From contig PBSW01000022.1 of NCBI GenBank assembly GCA_002726865.1, positions 2,136 through 19,684 on the forward strand: 17,549 nt of DNA, given 5' to 3'. Source of the DNA: Candidatus Bathyarchaeota archaeon. Its GTDB lineage: Archaea > Thermoproteota > Bathyarchaeia > TCS64. Below, piece after piece: positions 13,843 through 17,549 of this stretch. Position 1 is the stretch's first letter, and each line of letters opens with the position of its first letter. Position numbers and translations under genes: made by a program. The notes beneath the pieces are model-generated. The model saw only the letters and a program-made list of their open reading frames with translations, did no database searches and was not told the origin of the DNA.

Positions 13843-14973
13843 TTAACAAGGGTGTGGATATGCACTGATGCATATGTAAGGTCTTTTCTTGGAAATAAAC
13901 ATAAAGACGCCAACGAGGATAGTGCCCCCTATTACAAAGGCTCCGATGATGTTATAGCTGTTCCAAAAGGAGATATTGGCGTTCACAGTGGCTATGTCGG
14001 CGATAGTGATGTAAATTTCGCTGGCTACAACCTTCTCCCGGGATCTGCGGCTTTCCGCGATATAGTGGTGCTCGGAGACGTTAAATGCTGTGACTATGTT
14101 GCTCGAGTACTCAGGTGCCCTCTTGATCATGTCTAGGGGATCCTTGGCGTTGGTGAGGGTTAGGTCTATGGGGATCCAGCCCCATGGGGGGATGTAGACC
14201 ATGGCCCACCCGTGCCATCCTATTCCGTCCTGTACGAAGGTAAGGTGGCCTTCCCAGGAGGATGACTCGCTTGAGATGCTCTCGCTGAAAACTACCCCAA
14301 TTTGTAGGAAGGCGGGTATCCCGAGACTGCGAAGTATTGAGATCATAAGGATCGCCTGGTCGTCGCAGTCTCCTTGGAGGCTCTCAAGGGTCTCATCAGG
14401 ATAGCGTGGCACCTCAAAATTTCGATAGGTAATCCGAGTGATCACCCAGTTAAGGACATCCGTGACGATCTCAAGTACATCAGTGCTCCCGTCCATAAGC
14501 TCTAAAGCTAGGCCCTCGATCTCATCATTCAACCTAAAGGTCTCTGTCTCAGAAGTATAACTATCCACCAATCTTTCTGGAATATCCCTCAACGCCTTTG
14601 ATTCCATAGGGTCGATAATGGGACGTTTTATCCCTCCTGACTCTATAAGATATTTCACTGAGAAGGCAAGGGATCCGCCGGCCTCAATTTCCGATGGTAA
14701 ATCCAGGTATCCCACCGGTTTGCCCTTCACTCCGTGGATTTCTTCTAAAATCTCATGGCTTGCATGGATTATAATAGCCTTCTGTCGGTCGTTATTAACG
14801 AACAAAGGGACCTCAGCGTCATCATTGACGATGATATAGGGGGTTTCGCCCCGGTTCTCGAAGGTATATGTGGATTTGAACAAGTACCTTGACGGCTTGG
14901 CTCCTAGCGTTCCTGGGATGGCTCCTAAGAAGATTTGGAAGCATAGAATGGTTGCGACTGCCTTGGCTCTCAA
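13843..14973 (-). CDS. Membrane-anchored transglutaminase-like protein
   Basis: The 376-residue protein has a signal peptide (MRAKAVATILCFQIFLGAIP, cleavage likely near AKP at 25-27), an extracellular beta-rich part (about 30-140), a transglutaminase/cysteine-protease-like core, and one C-terminal membrane helix (about 342-360, IIGAFVIGGTILVGVFMFI) followed by a basic stop-transfer SKKR. The core shows the catalytic triad: Cys203 in LQGDCDDQAIL, His254 in IGWHGWAMVY and Asp270 in WIPIDLT. Family members are proteases or crosslinking enzymes; here the active site faces outside the cell, so a role in envelope or secreted proteins is likely. The start is TTG at 14973, 48 nt downstream of the Fae-Hps stop; no ATG or GTG lies in frame between them and no ribosome site is clear. 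It may be read from the Fae-Hps transcript. Confidence 0.82.
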   Translation of the reverse strand: MRAKAVATILCFQIFLGAIPGTLGAKPSRYLFKSTYTFENRGETPYIIVNDDAEVPLFVNNDRQKAIIIHASHEILEEIHGVKGKPVGYLDLPSEIEAGGSLAFSVKYLIESGGIKRPIIDPMESKALRDIPERLVDSYTSETETFRLNDEIEGLALELMDGSTDVLEIVTDVLNWVITRITYRNFEVPRYPDETLESLQGDCDDQAILMISILRSLGIPAFLQIGVVFSESISSESSSWEGHLTFVQDGIGWHGWAMVYIPPWGWIPIDLTLTNAKDPLDMIKRAPEYSSNIVTAFNVSEHHYIAESRRSREKVVASEIYITIADIATVNANISFWNSYNIIGAFVIGGTILVGVFMFISKKRPYICISAYPHPC

Positions 14974-15021
14974 ACCGGGACTCAGAGGAAAGATTGAAGC
15001 AGGGTATTTGTATCTTACTGC

Positions 15022-16368
15022 TCATTCAATGTGGACCCTAAAGAGGTCTATGTCCCCCTGTAACAGCGGAAGGAATTCCTTCACGGATCTTTCCACGTCC
15101 TTGGACTGGGTAATGTATCGTCCCACGATGAGGATATCGGCGCCTGCTTCTAGGGCGAACTGGGCAGTATCGGGACGGATGCCCCCTGCAACAGCGATGA
15201 GAAGCTTGCTGTCCCGGAAGGCCTCCCGGATCTTTGAAATATAGCCCCATCTGACTTCGGCACCCCTATGCTCAGTGTCAATGGGTCTATGGAAGATGAT
15301 CCCATCAGGGATTTTCTTGAGTCCTTTCAGCTTCTCCACAGGGTCATCCACTTGCATTAGGTCGAGGAATGAGTAGATCCCGAGCCTCCGGGCCTCGTAG
15401 ATGAATTCGTCTATGGTGGCAGATGATGCTGCCCCAGCGCAGCATACCGCATCTGCGGTCTCCTCGAATGCCATGTCCACCTCTACTTTCCCGACGTCCA
15501 TGGTCTTAAGGTCGGCTATGATGAAGCTGTCCTTTCTGATCTTCCTGAGCTCTCTGATAACTTGGACTCCGTATCTCTTTATGAGAGGCGTCCCCGCCTC
15601 AAGGATCACGTTGTCGTTCCTTGGGACATTCTTTATGACTTGTTTGATCATCTCGATATTTGGGTTATCTAAGGCAATCTGAAGATATGGGGGCCTCCAG
15701 AGCCTTGGGGGTCTGAAGCCCATCAGGGGGTGCTTAACCCTGTCCTTATCGTATTGGATTTTCTCCCAGGGCGGATAGGCCTGGAGAGCCCTGCTCAAGG
15801 CAAGCTTGGTGGCACTGTAGTTATATTGCCATATTCTCCGCTCGTCCTTAGCCTTTGGGTGGATAAAAACGCTGACGATGACTACCCAGTCATCAAGAAT
15901 GGCCATTGGAATGATACCGTCCTCAACGGCATCCGCTACTGCCTTTGCGACGGCTGATTGGGCCGGCCCGAAGATCTTTGCAGCATCCTCCATGTTTTTG
16001 ATCGTAACCTTGGGGACGATGACTGTATGGGGCTTCGGGGTGAGATTGGGGCGGATCACCGCGAGGAGGGGAGTGTGTCCGGCAGAGAGATGACTCAAGG
16101 ATTGGGCAAAGGAATAACCCACGGGGCCCTGCTTGTCCCCGATCATGAGATCGATGTGTGCTATTTCGTCTCCCTTTCCCACCAGAGCCTCTCCAATTAA
16201 TAAGGCGCCTCCTTTGTAAGATGAGCTAACGCTGAACCTATCGATTGCTGCTCTTACTGCCTCGCTCATGGACCCGAATCTTCCTTGTTCCACTTGGCTC
16301 TCGAGAAACTTGAATTGTTTCTGAGTTATCTTTCCTGGTGTCCTTTGAAGGCTTTTGTCATCACTCAT
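15022..16368 (-). CDS. fae-hps: Bifunctional formaldehyde-activating enzyme / 3-hexulose-6-phosphate synthase with an N-terminal ribbon-helix-helix domain
   Basis: Fae condenses formaldehyde with a tetrahydromethanopterin-type cofactor. Hps interconverts hexulose-6-phosphate with ribulose-5-phosphate plus formaldehyde. In archaea without the oxidative pentose phosphate route this pair supplies pentose and traps the released formaldehyde. From ATG 16368 (448 residues): residues about 13-45 (KITQKQFKFLESQVEQGRFG, SMSEAVRAAIDRF) are a typical CopG/NikR-type ribbon-helix-helix. Residues about 57-217 are Fae (LIGEALVGKGDEIAHIDLMI with catalytic His71, then GPVGYSFAQSLSHL). Residues about 228-448 are Hps, with IADLKTMDVGK (Asp286, Lys288, Asp291) and AVAGGIRPDTA. 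Fae-Hps proteins normally start at Fae (about 390 residues). I chose 16368 because the ATGs at 16398 and 16386 lie upstream of the transcription start predicted from the TATA box. No ATG separates the RHH and Fae parts, so the fusion is real in this sequence. Confidence 0.9.
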   Translation of the reverse strand: MSDDKSLQRTPGKITQKQFKFLESQVEQGRFGSMSEAVRAAIDRFSVSSSYKGGALLIGEALVGKGDEIAHIDLMIGDKQGPVGYSFAQSLSHLSAGHTPLLAVIRPNLTPKPHTVIVPKVTIKNMEDAAKIFGPAQSAVAKAVADAVEDGIIPMAILDDWVVIVSVFIHPKAKDERRIWQYNYSATKLALSRALQAYPPWEKIQYDKDRVKHPLMGFRPPRLWRPPYLQIALDNPNIEMIKQVIKNVPRNDNVILEAGTPLIKRYGVQVIRELRKIRKDSFIIADLKTMDVGKVEVDMAFEETADAVCCAGAASSATIDEFIYEARRLGIYSFLDLMQVDDPVEKLKGLKKIPDGIIFHRPIDTEHRGAEVRWGYISKIREAFRDSKLLIAVAGGIRPDTAQFALEAGADILIVGRYITQSKDVERSVKEFLPLLQGDIDLFRVHIE

Positions 16369-16383
16369 TAATATCTCTGAAAG

Positions 16384-16399
16384 CATGGGAATACCCATG
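16384..16399 (-). promoter_or_regulatory. Perfect palindrome (6-4-6), candidate operator of fae-hps
   Basis: CATGGG-AATA-CCCATG is an exact inverted repeat immediately downstream of the fae-hps TATA box and upstream of the chosen ATG, a place where a bound protein would block transcription. Ribbon-helix-helix dimers usually bind short palindromic or direct repeats, and the downstream gene encodes such a domain. That the product binds here is inference. Confidence 0.5.
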
Positions 16400-16406
16400 T
16401 ATAAAA
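16400..16406 (-). promoter_or_regulatory. TATA box of fae-hps
   Basis: On the minus strand GGAAGGG followed by TTTTATA fits a purine-rich BRE plus TATA box. Its centre is 35 nt before the ATG at 16368, placing the transcript start near 16376 and giving a leader of about 8 nt. Confidence 0.6.
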
Positions 16407-16486
16407 CCCTTCCAAAACAATGTGCCCTCTAGGTGTCACAAATAATATAGAATATACATATTTTCCCATAACTTTCATTTGATGTG

Positions 16487-16927
16487 TCACAAGATTCCTC
16501 TGATTTTTATGTTAACCTTACTATGATGGTTATGGAGGAGACTTACAAATTCCAGGGGGATATCAGATGATGACTTGTCCGCTTTTATCATTAGTGTTCT
16601 ATTGCAGATAAAGTTACTTTTCCTGATCACTATATCTGAGGGGCTGGCAAGGGTCAGCCGTGGATGACCTTTCCCTCTTACAACTAGGCTTTGATTACCG
16701 GTTTCCATGATGAAAATAACTTCCGCCTTCTCGTTCTTGATAATGTCCTTGAGCTCTGGGGAAATGTCTTTCAGACCTCTCTCGGCATGCACAGCGAGAA
16801 TACAATCACCCTTCCTCGATAGATATTTGTCTGTTGTTACCATAATCGTCGTACTGTGCTTGGATGTAATATTGGCGTGGCCCCAGGCTGTGAACGAGTC
16901 TTCCGCCTCTCTTTTTTGTTGGTTTAT
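16487..16927 (-). CDS. DUF371 family protein; no standard start codon
   Basis: A conserved archaeal protein of unknown function. The 146-residue product shows the family pattern along its whole length: FTAWGHANITSKHSTT, KGDCILAVHAERGL, VRGKGHPRLTL, SDIVIRKSNFICNRTLMIKA and DKSSSDIPLEFV. The first ATG in frame (16843) would cut off the conserved GHANITSKHSTTI block, so it cannot be the true start. Upstream the frame is open to a TGA at 16937-16939 with no ATG, GTG or TTG. A good ribosome site AGGTGA (16932-16937) is followed 4 nt later by ATA (16925-16927), which I use as the nominal start. A non-standard start or a single-base change is needed. It follows the DinB-like gene on the same strand, 66 bp away, after a T-rich tract. 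The product's role is unknown. Confidence 0.75.
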   Translation of the reverse strand: MNQQKREAEDSFTAWGHANITSKHSTTIMVTTDKYLSRKGDCILAVHAERGLKDISPELKDIIKNEKAEVIFIMETGNQSLVVRGKGHPRLTLASPSDIVIRKSNFICNRTLMIKADKSSSDIPLEFVSLLHNHHSKVNIKIRGIL

Positions 16928-16955
16928 TTTGTCACCTCATATGCATATATGGGTT

Positions 16956-16978
16956 GAAAAAAAATGGGTTAAAAAAAA
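16956..16978 (-). terminator. Double T8 tract, probable terminator of the DinB-like gene
   Basis: On the minus strand two T8 runs, each followed by AACCCA or CAACCCA, lie 15-38 nt after the DinB-like stop. They form a near-perfect tandem repeat of 14-15 nt. Successive T-tracts are the classic archaeal intrinsic terminator. Confidence 0.6.
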
Positions 16979-16993
16979 GGAATGAAGTTGAGT

Positions 16994-17473
16994 CTAGGTT
17001 AGAAAGCTTGTGTCTCTTTCTCGTCGGCGCTTGATGTTCCCTCTGAGGGCAGCTATTTGGCCTCTGTGGATTGCTATCTCCAAAATGTATGAAAAGAGGC
17101 CGAAATCTCTCCTCTTGGGGCCACCCCAAAGGGGTATAATCTCAGCTAGAGATGCTGATTCTAGATTACCTAGGCCTTCGAGGACGGTTTCTTTCCCTGT
17201 CTGAATATCGGCAAGGGCCTTTTTCAAGCTGTAACCCTGTTTCTCGTATTCTTCAGGCCATCCTTCAGGAATGTATTTTGGATTTCCTTTTATTATACGT
17301 GGGAGAGAATAATTAGTAATCCTTCCTAGGTGGTTAAGGATCCATAGAACATTATTGGCTTCCTCAATTGGTTTCCAGTTCGCCTCAGTTTCCGTGATGC
17401 CGTCGCATGTCCTTTCAAGCCTTGAAAAAGCGTGCTCGGTTAATCTCTTTAAAACTGCTATATCACTGTCCAT
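16994..17473 (-). CDS. DinB/YfiT-like four-helix protein
   Basis: The protein (159 residues) is all-helical by appearance and has two histidine motifs placed as in DinB-fold metalloproteins: ANNVLWILNHLGRI (His48) and EIAIHRGQIAALRG (His136). The HRGQIxxLRG ending is a strong mark of the superfamily. Members include thiol S-transferases using low-molecular-weight thiols and many of unknown role. A third metal ligand is not obvious, since the residue expected to be the first His of a DxxHH-type motif is not His here. The start is ATG at 17473 with AGGTGA 5 nt upstream; GTG at 17482 overlaps that site and is less likely. A TATA-like TTAATATT lies about 32 nt upstream (17503-17510). Confidence 0.75.
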   Translation of the reverse strand: MDSDIAVLKRLTEHAFSRLERTCDGITETEANWKPIEEANNVLWILNHLGRITNYSLPRIIKGNPKYIPEGWPEEYEKQGYSLKKALADIQTGKETVLEGLGNLESASLAEIIPLWGGPKRRDFGLFSYILEIAIHRGQIAALRGNIKRRRERDTSFLT

Positions 17474-17549
17474 GTTGTTCACCTTTCCTAGAAAACATGG
17501 TGGAATATTAATGACTCTCTTTTAATTGGGCGGGAGTTAAAGATTAGTC

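Noticed and set aside
16369..16398. Longer fae-hps start at ATG 16398 or 16386
   Set aside because: Both ATGs are by-products of the CATGGG/CCCATG palindrome and lie upstream of the transcription start predicted from the TATA box at 16400-16406.
1..17549. Mobile elements, CRISPR arrays, tRNA or rRNA genes
   Set aside because: I saw no transposase or integrase, no regularly spaced repeats and no tRNA-like or rRNA-like sequence on either strand.

Overview
The window is archaeal chromosomal DNA. It carries an archaeal-type RNA polymerase subunit P (Rpb12), a subunit H (Rpb5) C-terminal domain, an archaeal ThyA-type thymidylate synthase, a formaldehyde-activating enzyme/hexulose-6-phosphate synthase (Fae-Hps), a DUF371 protein and a four-subunit 2-oxoacid:ferredoxin oxidoreductase. 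Several genes are preceded by archaeal TATA boxes about 25-35 nt upstream of the start, with leaderless or near-leaderless spacing; others have Shine-Dalgarno sequences of the AGGTGA type. TTG starts are common (hemD, thyA, the antiporter and the transglutaminase). The gene content fits an anaerobic archaeon; a TACK or Asgard-grade lineage such as Bathyarchaeia is my guess, but the sequence alone does not fix it. There are no IS elements, CRISPR arrays, tRNAs or rRNAs that I can recognise.

Layout. 1-1639 (+): tetrapyrrole genes: the tail of a probable hemC, then uroporphyrinogen-III C-methyltransferase (cobA) and uroporphyrinogen-III synthase (hemD), making the precursor of siroheme and cobalamin. 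1733-3625 (-): thymidylate synthase and a SPASM radical SAM enzyme resembling the AF0577 family of putative peptide modifiers. 3852-5450 (+): a second radical SAM protein, with a Cys-rich insertion in its cluster loop and a TRAM-like C-terminus. 5451-5996: a 0.5 kb AT-rich stretch with no convincing gene. 5997-6740 (+): rpoP and an unusually long rpoH. 6773-7318 (-): a coiled-coil protein of unknown function. 7438-8307 (+): orotidine-5'-phosphate decarboxylase. 8369-11413 (+): porGDAB operon. 11455-12183 (+): leaderless HTH regulator. 12452-16368 (-): Na+/H+ antiporter-like protein, a membrane-anchored transglutaminase-like protein, and an RHH-Fae-Hps fusion. 16487-17473 (-): a DUF371 protein and a DinB-like protein.

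How the genes connect. PorGDAB interconverts 2-oxoacids and acyl-CoA with ferredoxin. Fae-Hps makes ribulose-5-phosphate from fructose-6-phosphate and traps the released formaldehyde on a tetrahydropterin, a route archaea use for pentose synthesis. PyrF and ThyA then make pyrimidine nucleotides. PyrF and the Hps half of Fae-Hps belong to the same decarboxylase superfamily and both show the D-x-K-x-x-D motif.

The most notable observations are: (1) RpoH has an N-terminal extension resembling the jaw domain of eukaryotic RPB5 and a Mrr/endonuclease-like fold, which standard archaeal RpoH lacks; (2) Fae-Hps carries an N-terminal ribbon-helix-helix DNA-binding domain, and its promoter has a perfect 6-4-6 palindrome directly after the TATA box, suggesting an autoregulating enzyme; (3) two well-conserved genes (cobA and the DUF371 gene) have no ATG, GTG or TTG at the expected start; (4) the second radical SAM protein has an unusual cysteine cluster.
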